From NCBI RefSeq assembly GCF_021922985.1, contig NZ_CP040788.1, positions 1,798,001 through 1,862,000 of the forward strand: a stretch of DNA of 64,000 bases, given 5' to 3'. The translations under genes were made by a program, and so were the position numbers. The DNA is from Clavibacter michiganensis subsp. tessellarius. Lineage in GTDB: Bacteria > Actinomycetota > Actinomycetes > Actinomycetales > Microbacteriaceae. This document shows positions 38,728 through 46,917 of this stretch, piece by piece. Numbering within the stretch: position 1 is the first letter of the stretch; each line of letters starts with the position of its first letter. The notes below the pieces were generated by a model. That model ran no database searches. It was not told the origin of the DNA and saw only the letters and a program-made list of their open reading frames with translations.

Positions 38728-38863
38728 CCTTCCGCTTCTCGCGTTCTCCCGTCGCGGACCTCTCGGCTCGGCCCGACCGCGTCGCCGATCCCCGCCGTGG
38801 AGAACGCCGGTGGCCGGCCGTCGGCTGCCGCTACTTTCAGCGCATGATCAGGTCAGCCGCCCC

Positions 38864-40870
38864 GTGCACCGCGTGACGAGGCGCCGACCGACCCGGGACA
38901 TTCCGGGGGCGCGCGGGCGCCGACGCCTCGCCGCCACCGTGCTGGGCATCGTCATCGCCCTCGCCCTCAGCGCCTGCGGCGCGGTGATCGACACCACGAT
39001 GACCGTGGACGGCGGCGGATCCGGCTCCCGCCAGATGACCGTCACGCTGAGCCAGCAGGACCTCGCCAAGGTCCCGGGCGGCCCGGCCGCCATCGACGCG
39101 TCCATCCGTCGGCACCTGCCGTCCCCGCTGGCGTACTCGGGCATCAGCGGCACGGCCGACGGCGGCGTCACCGCGACCTTCACGCTCGCGTTCTCCTCCC
39201 CCGCGGACTACTCGGGCGAGGTCGCCGCGCTCCTCTCCTCGCGCACGGGCTCGTCCGCGCCCCGGTTCGCGGTCACCGACTCCGCGCTCGTGCGGGGCAT
39301 CGACCTGCAGGAGTCGTTCACGAGCAGCGACCTGCTGGGGTGGATGTTCTCCGGCCTGATCGCGGACGGCGTCGTGGACGGCAGCGAGGGCGTCGGATCG
39401 CTGCGCGAGGAGGGCCGCGCGGCCGTCGTGTTCGCGGGACAGCGGCACACAGACGTCGGGGATCCGCTCTCCTACTCGCACGAGGAGAACCACGGCTTCG
39501 ACGGCGTCTCGATGGCGACCGACGCATCCGACCCGGGGCGCATCACGCGGACCATCACGTACCGCGCCGAGCAGGGACGGGACCAGGCCGACCTGGCGCG
39601 CCTCGACGCGTTCGTCCAGGGCGCCATGCCTGCGGGAGGCGAGGTCGCCGCGCCCGAGCCGGGCACGTGGACGACGGCCTTCACCGGCGACGCGGGGGCG
39701 ATCCAGGCGGACACCACGACCGCGCTCGGCGGCGGCGCCACGAGCTTCGCGGTCGACGTCTCCCCGCGGGCGGACGACCCGTCGCAGGAGGTCCTGCAGC
39801 TCACCGACACGGCATCGTGCGCGGCAGTGTGCGCCGTCGACGCCATCGGGCGCAGCGGGGTGCCCGATCACTTCACCGCAGGCGCCGGCTACTCCCCGGA
39901 GTCGATGGACGTGGGGTCGGCCGCCGCCGGCCCCGTGAGCTTCGTGCTCAGCCCGCCCGTCTCGTCGGTCGCGTCGCACCTCTCCATCGGCTCCGGCGGG
40001 GACGTCACCGGCACGACCACCATCGTCGTCCCGAGGTCCAGCGTCGACGCCGTCGGGGACGGATTCCTGCAGCGCTACCGGCCGGATCCGGACGTCGGCA
40101 CGATCGCCTCCGACGCGGGTCCGGACAGCACGACCTACACCGTGACCATCGCGGGCACGAGCGTCGAGGACTTCGCGGACCGCTACGCGAGGTGGGCCCC
40201 GGGAGCATCCGTCGGAGCGCGGGTGGTGGACGACGGGTTCCTCGTCCGGCGCTCGGAGTACGCGATCGACCCCGGCTTCGACGCCCTCGCGTCCGGGCAC
40301 CGCGTCCTCGACGGCACCGACGTGACGCTGGACCTCCCGCTCGGCTCCTGGGTCGACGGGGCGCAGGGCGGCTCGGGCGCAGACGGCGCCCGGATCACCG
40401 TCGTCCGAACGAGCAGCCTGACGCCGGCGGGCGTCGCCGCCGCGGCCGTCCTGGCACTCGGGCTCGCCGTCGGGCTCGTGCTCCTGCTCCGCCGTCGACG
40501 GGCGGTGGCGGCGCGGTTCGGGGCGGCACGGGCGCAACTGGACGCAGCGCTGGCCGCGCGACGCCGGACCCGGCTCGACGAGCGGCTCGCGATCGAGCCC
40601 GCCCTCGGCGCCGACGCGGAGGAGCGCGGCTCGCTGCTCGCGATCCCGGCACCGGCCCCGTCCACCATGGCCGGCGGTCGCACGGGTGCGCTCGACATGG
40701 ATCCGCCGCGCGATGTAGCCGGCGGACCGCCCCACCACGGGGCGCTGTCCATGACCCCGCCGCGCCGCAGCACGGGCACGCGACCGACCCTGCTCGGCGC
40801 CCGCCCCACCTCGGCCACGACGTCCAACACCGCACGCACCACCGACCGCACCGACCCCTGGGGAGCCTGA
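38864..40870 (+). CDS. Membrane-anchored lipoprotein of unknown function (LppM-like start)
   Basis: About 668 residues. A basic n-region and a hydrophobic core (ATVLGIVIALALSAC) with lipobox LSAC direct it outside. A large extracellular region follows with the repeated theme of TMTVDGGGSGSRQMTVTLSQ, which recalls LppM/DUF3153-type domains. A C-terminal membrane helix (AAAVLALGLAVGLVLLL) precedes a basic cytoplasmic tail of about 120 residues, so the protein is anchored twice. The start is uncertain: GTG 38864 or 38873 give a proper signal, while earlier starts overlap non-coding sequence. It is followed after 4 bp by the bPH-like membrane gene, suggesting one transcript. Confidence 0.75.
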   Translation: MHRVTRRRPTRDIPGARGRRRLAATVLGIVIALALSACGAVIDTTMTVDGGGSGSRQMTVTLSQQDLAKVPGGPAAIDASIRRHLPSPLAYSGISGTADGGVTATFTLAFSSPADYSGEVAALLSSRTGSSAPRFAVTDSALVRGIDLQESFTSSDLLGWMFSGLIADGVVDGSEGVGSLREEGRAAVVFAGQRHTDVGDPLSYSHEENHGFDGVSMATDASDPGRITRTITYRAEQGRDQADLARLDAFVQGAMPAGGEVAAPEPGTWTTAFTGDAGAIQADTTTALGGGATSFAVDVSPRADDPSQEVLQLTDTASCAAVCAVDAIGRSGVPDHFTAGAGYSPESMDVGSAAAGPVSFVLSPPVSSVASHLSIGSGGDVTGTTTIVVPRSSVDAVGDGFLQRYRPDPDVGTIASDAGPDSTTYTVTIAGTSVEDFADRYARWAPGASVGARVVDDGFLVRRSEYAIDPGFDALASGHRVLDGTDVTLDLPLGSWVDGAQGGSGADGARITVVRTSSLTPAGVAAAAVLALGLAVGLVLLLRRRRAVAARFGAARAQLDAALAARRRTRLDERLAIEPALGADAEERGSLLAIPAPAPSTMAGGRTGALDMDPPRDVAGGPPHHGALSMTPPRRSTGTRPTLLGARPTSATTSNTARTTDRTDPWGA

Positions 40871-40874
40871 CCGC

Positions 40875-41648
40875 ATGTTCGAACCGCAGATGGATGACGA
40901 CGCCGCGACGAAGCCGATCGTCGAGGACGCCGGCGGGGGCGGTGCCGTCACCCCCGCACCGACCTACCCCTTCCGCCTCCTGCCCGACGAGACCGTCCTC
41001 GGCACCTACCCCGTGGCGCGCCGCACCCGCCCCCTCGGCCGCCTGGTGAGCTACCTCTTCGTCACCGACTCCCGCGTCATCTACTCGGCCGAGGCGAAGA
41101 CGGTCTCGTCCTCGTCCACCTACTCGCGCGAGTACAAGATCGACAAGGTCGACGGCATCGAGGTGGGCCGCGACACCGGCTACGACGCGCTCGGCGTGGC
41201 GGCGCTCGCCGGCACCGCGATCAACTTCCTCTTCAGCCTCATCGCCTGGCTGGTGCTCGTGGGCGCCGACTCCTCCAACCTCGACGGCCTCGCGTGGCTG
41301 TTCGGCGTGGGCACCTTCTTCGCCCTCGTCCTCGGGGTGATCGGGTTCTTCGTGCTCCGCAGCAGGGCCGCGGTGCTCAGCGTGATCACCGGCAGCCAGC
41401 GGCAGGAGATCACCACGCGGCACGACGTGGCGAAGATCCTCTTCGTGCTCGTCCTCTTCGTCGCGCTGGGGGTCATCGCGCTCCTCGGCGCGGCGCTCTG
41501 GGTGCTGCTGCGGGAGCTGGGCATCGTCAGCGCATCGGACGCGGGCCTCTACATCCGCACGGACGACCTCGACCGCGTCTCGTTCGAGGCCGGCGCGCTG
41601 ATCCTCGACGCCCAGGCGCGCGGCAAGCTCGCGGGTACGTGGGACTGA
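40875..41648 (+). CDS. Membrane protein with bacterial-PH-like N-terminal domain
   Basis: A 257-residue protein. Residues 30-105 (LLPDETVLGTYPVARRT, then YLFVTDSRVIYSAEAKT, then YSREYKIDKVDGIEVG) have the pattern of a bacterial PH/bPH domain that folds on the membrane face. Three hydrophobic segments (about 113-135, 142-162 and 188-212) follow. A C-terminal PH-like strand pair (LYIRTDDLDRVSFEAGALI) closes it. No enzyme motif is present. It sits 4 bp after the lipoprotein gene and 42 bp before the first MHVV gene, so it may belong to the same operon. Confidence 0.75.
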   Translation: MFEPQMDDDAATKPIVEDAGGGGAVTPAPTYPFRLLPDETVLGTYPVARRTRPLGRLVSYLFVTDSRVIYSAEAKTVSSSSTYSREYKIDKVDGIEVGRDTGYDALGVAALAGTAINFLFSLIAWLVLVGADSSNLDGLAWLFGVGTFFALVLGVIGFFVLRSRAAVLSVITGSQRQEITTRHDVAKILFVLVLFVALGVIALLGAALWVLLRELGIVSASDAGLYIRTDDLDRVSFEAGALILDAQARGKLAGTWD

Positions 41649-41690
41649 CCGGCCGCACGATCACGGATCACGCAGCAGACAGGGAGACAC

Positions 41691-42284
41691 ATGCACGTCG
41701 TACAGCTGGGCCAGCTCCGGGACTCTGGACCGACGCCGGACATCACCATCCAGGACCCCGTGACGAACGAAGCCCGGAGCTACACCCTCACGCCGCGGCT
41801 CCTCGACCTGATCCGACGCGTCGACCCCGTCGCCGCCGACCAGCCCTTCACGGCGGATGAACGCCGGATCCTCCGCAACATGGCCGGGATCGGCGTCATC
41901 GCGCTCGTCCCCGATGACGCGCCGTTCGCACGCTTCGACTTCCTCCCCGTCACCCGGACCGACATCCTCTTCGACCAGGCGCTCGAGGAGGGGTACCGCC
42001 TCACCTCGGAGCAGGGGGGTCCGTTCGAGCTGAGCGAGTACGGCGCGAGGTTCCTGCACGAGGCCGACGGCCGGCGCACCCTCGGCGAGATCATGCGGAG
42101 CGTCCGGGACCGCGCGCTCGACGACGACGAGCGCCGGGAGATCGAGGAGGACGAGCGGCGCGGCATCCCGTTCGACGATCTGCTCCGGGATGAGGCCTTC
42201 CAGTTCGCGAAGGCCTGCGCCGCGAATCCCGCCCTCAGCCTCGAGCCGCGTCACACCCGCCCGGCGGACACGCTCCTCGCGTAG
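41691..42284 (+). CDS. MHVV-family PqqD-like protein, copy 1
   Basis: A 197-residue soluble protein, the first of five tandem paralogues. It starts MHVVQLGQL. An N-terminal module (residues 20-75) has IQDPVTNEARSYTLTPRLLDLI then FTADERRILRNMAGIGVIAL. A second module (about 95-140) has GYRLTSEQ then FELSEYGARFLHEADGRRTLGEI, closely like the PqqD signature in which a conserved Gly precedes the L-x-x-DG-x-x-T-x-x-EI helix. A helical C-terminal tail ends in NPALSLEP. PqqD-type domains are RiPP leader-recognition elements, but no radical-SAM or peptidase partner is adjacent. A CAGGGAG Shine-Dalgarno fixes the start. Function is unknown. Confidence 0.8.
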   Translation: MHVVQLGQLRDSGPTPDITIQDPVTNEARSYTLTPRLLDLIRRVDPVAADQPFTADERRILRNMAGIGVIALVPDDAPFARFDFLPVTRTDILFDQALEEGYRLTSEQGGPFELSEYGARFLHEADGRRTLGEIMRSVRDRALDDDERREIEEDERRGIPFDDLLRDEAFQFAKACAANPALSLEPRHTRPADTLLA

Positions 42285-42328
42285 GTCCCCTCGTCCGCAG
42301 CCCGCGATCCCCACGGAGGAACACCACC

Positions 42329-42988
42329 ATGCACGTCGTACCTCTTGGTCACGTCAGCGAGTCAGCAGGCGCCCCCACCGTCACCGTCCAGGATCCGCTC
42401 ACCGAGGAGGCGAGGAGCTACACGCTCAGCCCTCCTCTCGCGAATCTGATCCCGTCGCTCGACCCTCGGGAGACCAACAGGGCGTTCAGCGATGAGGAAT
42501 CCCGCCTGCTGGAGGGGATGGCCCGGCTGGGCGTCGTCGCCCTGGTCGATGACGACGCTCCGCTCACGGCTCTCCGCTTCATCCCCGTCACCCGCGCCGA
42601 CGTCAGGTTCGACGCGGCGCTAGACGATGGCTTCCGCTTCGACTCCGACCTCCATCGGCCGTTCGAGCTGAGCGAGTACGGGACGCGGCTGCTGGAGAAG
42701 GTCGACGGCCGCACAGACATGGGCGCGATCGCGGAAGCGGTTCGGCAGGAGGCGCTAACCGACGAGGGCGACCGGGCGGAGATCGAGGCGCACCAGCGCA
42801 CCCGTGGGCAGGACTTCGAGGCCTTCCTCGTCGCCGAGTCATATCGCTTCGTGGACGCCCTGCGCGGGAACCCGACGGTGACCTTCGAGCCGGCGCCCGC
42901 GGCGTCGGTCATCGGCGAGTCCCCCGCCAGCGCTCCTCCGGCGACAGCCATCACGACGACGGATAAGAGGGCGGCATGCACGTCATAG
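42329..42988 (+). CDS. MHVV-family PqqD-like protein, copy 2
   Basis: A 219-residue paralogue starting MHVVPLGHV, aligned with copy 1 over its whole length: VQDPLTEEARSYTLSP, FSDEESRLLEGMARLGVVAL, FIPVTRADVRFD and FELSEYGTRLLEKVDGRTDMGAI. After the shared end (NPTVTFEP) it has an extra Ala/Pro/Thr-rich tail of about 30 residues, the last five codons of which overlap the start of copy 3 in another frame. Codon choice (TCA, TAT, CTA present) is less GC-biased than that of neighbouring housekeeping genes. It follows copy 1 after 44 bp. Confidence 0.8.
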   Translation: MHVVPLGHVSESAGAPTVTVQDPLTEEARSYTLSPPLANLIPSLDPRETNRAFSDEESRLLEGMARLGVVALVDDDAPLTALRFIPVTRADVRFDAALDDGFRFDSDLHRPFELSEYGTRLLEKVDGRTDMGAIAEAVRQEALTDEGDRAEIEAHQRTRGQDFEAFLVAESYRFVDALRGNPTVTFEPAPAASVIGESPASAPPATAITTTDKRAACTS

Positions 42989-43626
42989 GTCTCGGATATC
43001 TGAGCGAGGTGGACGGCGAACCCAATGTCACCATCCAGGACCCGCGTACGGAGGAGAGGAAGGGATATCGGCTCGACCCGTCCATGTACGCGTTGCTGCA
43101 CGAGCTCGACCCGACAGAGACTGTCCACGACTTCACGCCGGAGGAATGGCGATGTCTCCGCGGCTTCGCGCGGCTCGGCATCGTGGCCATCACGAGCGAC
43201 CGCGACTCCGTCGACGAGCTGACGTTCATCCCGGTCCCGCGTGCCGACATCCGCTTCGTCGGGATGACCGATCGCGGCTATCAGCTGACGTCGATGCTCA
43301 GCCGGACATTCGAGCTGAGCGAGCACAGCACCCGCTTCCTCGGGATGGCCGACAGCAGGCGGAGTCTCGCGGAGATCGTCACGTCCGTCCAGCAGGAGGC
43401 CCTCGCGCGCGCGGAGGAGCAGCCCGCCATCGAGGAGATCGAACGGGAGTCGGGCGCGTCCTTCGGCGAGTTCCTCGAAGCCGAGGCGTACCGGTTCATC
43501 CGAGCACTCCGCGGGAACCAGGCCGTCTCGTTCGAACCGCACGCGATCCCCCTGGCCGTGGATGAGCCGATCGCGGGTCAGGCGGAGCCCAGCAGACTCC
43601 CTCCGACGGGCGAGTCCGGCGAGTGA
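42976..43626 (+). CDS. MHVV-family PqqD-like protein, copy 3 (diverged)
   Basis: A 216-residue paralogue starting MHVIGLGYL. The N-terminal module is preserved (IQDPRTEERKGYRLDP and FTPEEWRCLRGFARLGIVAI, then FIPVPRADIRF). The PqqD-like signature is altered: FELSEHSTRFLGMADSRRSLAEI loses both glycines (YG to HS, DG to DS). This copy may therefore have a changed or lost binding function. The tail after NQAVSFEP is about 30 residues and Pro/Glu-rich. An AAGAGGG Shine-Dalgarno lies within the end of copy 2, and the overlap with copy 2 is 13 bp. Confidence 0.8.
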   Translation: MHVIGLGYLSEVDGEPNVTIQDPRTEERKGYRLDPSMYALLHELDPTETVHDFTPEEWRCLRGFARLGIVAITSDRDSVDELTFIPVPRADIRFVGMTDRGYQLTSMLSRTFELSEHSTRFLGMADSRRSLAEIVTSVQQEALARAEEQPAIEEIERESGASFGEFLEAEAYRFIRALRGNQAVSFEPHAIPLAVDEPIAGQAEPSRLPPTGESGE

Positions 43627-43672
43627 GCGCGCAGGACGCCTCACCCACAGCACCCTCGAGAGGATGAATGAC

Positions 43673-44251
43673 ATGCACGTCGTGCAACTCGGTCACATCG
43701 CTGAGATCGACGGCCGCCACAACATGGCCGTCCAGGATCCCCTCACGCGCAAGTCTGCGAGCTACGACCTCACCCCGGAGGCGCTCGAGCTCCTCCTCTC
43801 CCTCGACCCCACCGAGACCGGCCGCGTCTTCACCCCGGAAGAGCATCGCCTCCTCGAGATCTGCGCCGCGCTCCGAATGGTCGCGCTCGTCGAGGATGGG
43901 GCGCCTCTGTCCGAGCTGTCGTTCATCCCGGCCCCTCGGTACGACGTGATCCTCGACGCCATCCTCGATGACGGCTACCGCTTTACCTCGGAGGTGGACG
44001 ACCCCTTCGAGCTCAGCGAGTACGGGGGACGATTCCTGCTCCGGGTCGACGGCGAACGCACCCTCGGGGAGATCGCTCTCGCAGTGAAGGAGGACGCGCT
44101 CGCGAACGAGGAGGACCGCGCCGCGATCCGCGTCGGCGAGGTGGAGCTGCAGCAGACGTTCGACGAGTACATCGAGGCCGAGGTCTTCCGCTTCGTCGCC
44201 GCCCTGCGCGGGCGGGAAGCGATCACGTTCGAGGCGACTGCCGGGGCATGA
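43673..44251 (+). CDS. MHVV-family PqqD-like protein, copy 4
   Basis: A 192-residue paralogue starting MHVVQLGHI, with VQDPLTRKSASYDLTP, FTPEEHRLLEICAALRMVAL, FIPAPRYDVILD and an intact PqqD-like signature FELSEYGGRFLLRVDGERTLGEI. The start at 43673 was chosen because it gives the family N-terminus with GAGAGG nine bases upstream, although an in-frame ATG exists three codons earlier. It lacks the tail seen in copies 2 and 3. Its stop overlaps the next gene's ATG within ATGA, so it is translationally coupled to the anchor protein. Confidence 0.8.
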   Translation: MHVVQLGHIAEIDGRHNMAVQDPLTRKSASYDLTPEALELLLSLDPTETGRVFTPEEHRLLEICAALRMVALVEDGAPLSELSFIPAPRYDVILDAILDDGYRFTSEVDDPFELSEYGGRFLLRVDGERTLGEIALAVKEDALANEEDRAAIRVGEVELQQTFDEYIEAEVFRFVAALRGREAITFEATAGA

Positions 44252-44907
44252 GAGGCAGGACGTTCATCGGCGGGGGCCTCCTGGGAGGAACCGTCGTCAT
44301 CGCGTCGCTAGGTGGGGCACCGCACCTTGCGGACTCCGACCCCGAGGCACTCCTCGACGGCATCGAGGCGGTCGCCGTGACACCCACCGAGAGGAGAGAG
44401 GAGCTGCAAGCGCGCCTCGACGAGGCGAGCATCTCGTCTGACGACGAGACTCCATCGCTCCGGGACGACCTCCCGGAGCCCGACGCCGTGGAGACGAGCG
44501 GCACGACGTTGGTCGACGTCGATCCCGTCGACTCCGAGCCGGGAGCCAGCGAGGGTGCGCCGGCGCCGGCCGATGGATCCGCGGATCCGGCGACCGGAGC
44601 GGAGCCCGAGCCCGAGCCCGAGCCCGAGGATGCAGGTTCCGCGCTCCCCCAGGGAGCCGACGCGCCCCAGGGCGGCGCGGAGGAGACGGTGACGGATGCG
44701 ACCGCGAGCGGCCCGCCTGTCGGACCGGACCGCGCTGCCGCGGAACTCGACGCCTCGGGCGACCACGAAGCAGCGGAAGAGGCAGCGCCCGATGCAGGCG
44801 GAGAGCAGCACCTGGATGCTGCTGCGCCCGAGCCCTCGACGCCATCGGAGGCCTCCGCGGAGACCGGTCCGGACCCCGACATCCACGACCCCGAACCGGA
44901 GTGGTGA
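44248..44907 (+). CDS. Small membrane-anchored or secreted acidic protein, copy 1
   Basis: A 219-residue protein. The first 25 residues (RGRTFIGGGLLGGTVVIASLGG) are a basic n-region plus a glycine-rich hydrophobic segment, either a signal peptide or an N-terminal anchor. A conserved block follows, DPEALLDGIEAVAVTPTERREELQ, shared with the 46914 gene, then LRDDLPEP. The remaining 140 residues are low-complexity and strongly acidic (PEPEPEPE and Ala/Asp/Gly runs), ending DPEPEW. No known domain. It is coupled upstream to MHVV copy 4 (ATGA) and downstream to the VirD4-like ATPase (TGATG), so the three products are probably made together. Confidence 0.75.
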   Translation: MRGRTFIGGGLLGGTVVIASLGGAPHLADSDPEALLDGIEAVAVTPTERREELQARLDEASISSDDETPSLRDDLPEPDAVETSGTTLVDVDPVDSEPGASEGAPAPADGSADPATGAEPEPEPEPEDAGSALPQGADAPQGGAEETVTDATASGPPVGPDRAAAELDASGDHEAAEEAAPDAGGEQHLDAAAPEPSTPSEASAETGPDPDIHDPEPEW

Positions 44908-46220
44908 TGCCCTACTCGGAGGAGGTCGTCAGCGGCACCGCGCTGCGGGACTGCGCGGGGCACCTCGGTCCGCGGCCGGCGGAGTTCGGCGTGCACGGCG
45001 TCGCCGGTACGAGCATCGGGTTCGACGACGCGATGCTCGGCCGCCACGTGCTCTACCTCGGCGGCATCGGCACGGGCAAGACCGTCGGCATCTCCGCGCT
45101 CGTCGCCTCGGTGCGCGCGAGCATGACCGCCGACGACGTGATGGTCGTGTTCGACACCAAGGGCGACTACCACGAGACGTTCCACCGGCCGGGCGACGCG
45201 GTGCTCGCCGCGACGCTCGCCGACGAGTTCGCGGGGCAGGTCTCCTGGAACCTGTTCGAGGAATTCCGCGCGCTGCCCCCGGGCCGCCTGCCCGAGGACG
45301 AGATCTTCGAGATGTGCAGCGGCCTGTTCTCCCGCCTCATCGCCGACGCCGGCGACAACGCCTACTTCGCCCGCGCCGCGCGCGACGTGTTCACCGCCCT
45401 CGTCACCGCGATGTACCGGGAATCCGAGGAGCGGTCGAACCGCGACATCCGCATGATCGTCGGCGGCATGGGCATCGGCGAGATGCACGCGCTGCTGGAC
45501 CGACCGGGGAACGCCGACCTGCGCGGCGCCCGCCACTACATCGCCAAGGAGGGGTCGAACTCGACCATGGCGACGATGGCGTTCACGCAGCAGGTGATCC
45601 AGGAGTCGTTCCGCTCCTCGTTCGGGCGCCCGGGGGACTTCTCCATCCGCGCCTTCCTCCGCGCGAAGGGCGCGCGGGCGCTCTTCCTCGAGTACGACAT
45701 CGCCTCCGGCAGCACGCTCGCGCCGGTCTTCACGGCCATGCTCGACGTCGCGATGAAGGAGGCCATGTCCCGTCGCCGCGCGGCCGGGCGCGTCTTCTTC
45801 GTGCTCGACGAGTTCGCGCTCCTGCCCGAGCTCACGCACCTCTCCGACGGCGTGAACTTCGGCCGCTCGCTCGGGCTGCGGTTCATCGTCGGCACGCAGA
45901 ACGTCAAGCAGGTGCAGGAGATGTACGGGCCCGAGATGGCCGCGTCCGTGCTGTCGGCGTTCGGATCCGTGTTCGCGTTCCGCCTCTACGACGGGGACTC
46001 CCGCCGCTTCGTGGGCGACCGGTTCGGCGCGAACCGCAAGCTGACGCGGTTCGACTCCTCCGTGCGCGGCTCCGGCCTCCGCGAGGAGGTCATCACGGGC
46101 GCGGTGGTCGAGGATTGGGACCTCTCGAGCCTCGGCGTCGGGACCTGCATCGCGGCGCTGCCCGACGGCCCGCCGGTGCGGTTCACGTTCGCGGCGCCGG
46201 CGGTGTCGCCGTCGCGGTAG
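44907..46220 (+). CDS. VirD4/TraD-like ATPase without membrane domain
   Basis: A 437-residue P-loop ATPase. Walker A GGIGTGKTV is at residues 52-60, VVFDTKGDYHETF near 80-92 (the DxKGD strand of TraD/TrwB) and Walker B FFVLDEFALLPEL near 297-309. Next comes GRSLGLRFIVGTQNVKQVQEMYG, the TraG/TraD sensor region with the terminal Gln. It lacks the N-terminal transmembrane helices of conjugative coupling proteins and the plasmid-transfer genes that usually accompany them. Its role is probably to move or remodel a protein or DNA substrate; in this locus the MHVV and anchor proteins are the likely partners (inference). The ATG overlaps the anchor stop by one base. Confidence 0.85.
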   Translation: MPYSEEVVSGTALRDCAGHLGPRPAEFGVHGVAGTSIGFDDAMLGRHVLYLGGIGTGKTVGISALVASVRASMTADDVMVVFDTKGDYHETFHRPGDAVLAATLADEFAGQVSWNLFEEFRALPPGRLPEDEIFEMCSGLFSRLIADAGDNAYFARAARDVFTALVTAMYRESEERSNRDIRMIVGGMGIGEMHALLDRPGNADLRGARHYIAKEGSNSTMATMAFTQQVIQESFRSSFGRPGDFSIRAFLRAKGARALFLEYDIASGSTLAPVFTAMLDVAMKEAMSRRRAAGRVFFVLDEFALLPELTHLSDGVNFGRSLGLRFIVGTQNVKQVQEMYGPEMAASVLSAFGSVFAFRLYDGDSRRFVGDRFGANRKLTRFDSSVRGSGLREEVITGAVVEDWDLSSLGVGTCIAALPDGPPVRFTFAAPAVSPSR

Positions 46221-46338
46221 GACCACGACGCAGGGCTCCGGCGCGTCGCCCGCGCCGTCGCTACCATCGCCGGACGGGGTGCGCGCCTGAGCACGAGCGA
46301 CGCATCGAAGCCGTCCATCGACAGGAAGAAGAGGACCC

Positions 46339-46917
46339 ATGCACGTCGTCCCGCTCGGGTACATCGGCGAGTTCGAGGGCAAGCCGAACCTCGCGCTGCT
46401 GGATCCCCTCACGACGGAGACCAGGAACCACACGCTCGCGCCGGAGACGGCCCGGTTGCTGCGGTCGATCGACCCGACCCTGTCCGACCAGGATCTCGAC
46501 GAGCAGGAGCGCCGTCTCCTCGTGGGATACGCGACGCTCGGCATCGTCGCCCTGATCGGCGACGACGCACCCCTCTCGGCCCTGGACGTCATACCCGTGC
46601 CCCGCGTGGACATCATCCTCGAGGAGGTGATCGACGACGGATACCGCTTCAGCTCGGGATCCGACGAGCCGTTCGAGCTGACCGAGTACGGCGCCCGGTT
46701 CCTCACCAAGGCCGACGGCCGACGCACGCTCGGGGAGATCGTCGAGGCGACGCGCGACGAGGCCCTCGCGGACGACGCCGACCGTGCCGCGATCGAGGAG
46801 GGCGTGACGCGCACCGGGCAGTCGTTCGACCGCTTCCTGATGGACGAGGCGTACCGCCTCATCTCCGCCCTCCAGGGTCGCGTCGCCGTGACGTTCGAGG
46901 CGACCGGGCGACCGTGA
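46339..46917 (+). CDS. MHVV-family PqqD-like protein, copy 5
   Basis: A 192-residue paralogue starting MHVVPLGYI, with LLDPLTTETRNHTLAP, LDEQERRLLVGYATLGIVAL, VIPVPRVDIILE and signature FELTEYGARFLTKADGRRTLGEI. It ends VAVTFEATGRP, almost the same as copy 4, and like copy 4 it is coupled by a 4-bp overlap (GTGA) to an anchor gene. Copies 4 and 5 with their anchors therefore look like a duplicated two-gene unit, with the ATPase between them. An AAGAGG Shine-Dalgarno precedes it in a 118-bp gap that may hold its own promoter. Confidence 0.8.
   Translation: MHVVPLGYIGEFEGKPNLALLDPLTTETRNHTLAPETARLLRSIDPTLSDQDLDEQERRLLVGYATLGIVALIGDDAPLSALDVIPVPRVDIILEEVIDDGYRFSSGSDEPFELTEYGARFLTKADGRRTLGEIVEATRDEALADDADRAAIEEGVTRTGQSFDRFLMDEAYRLISALQGRVAVTFEATGRP

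Noticed and set aside
44907..46220. Conjugation or plasmid-transfer locus
   Set aside because: The ATPase has no membrane helices, and no relaxase, mating-pair or replication genes are present.
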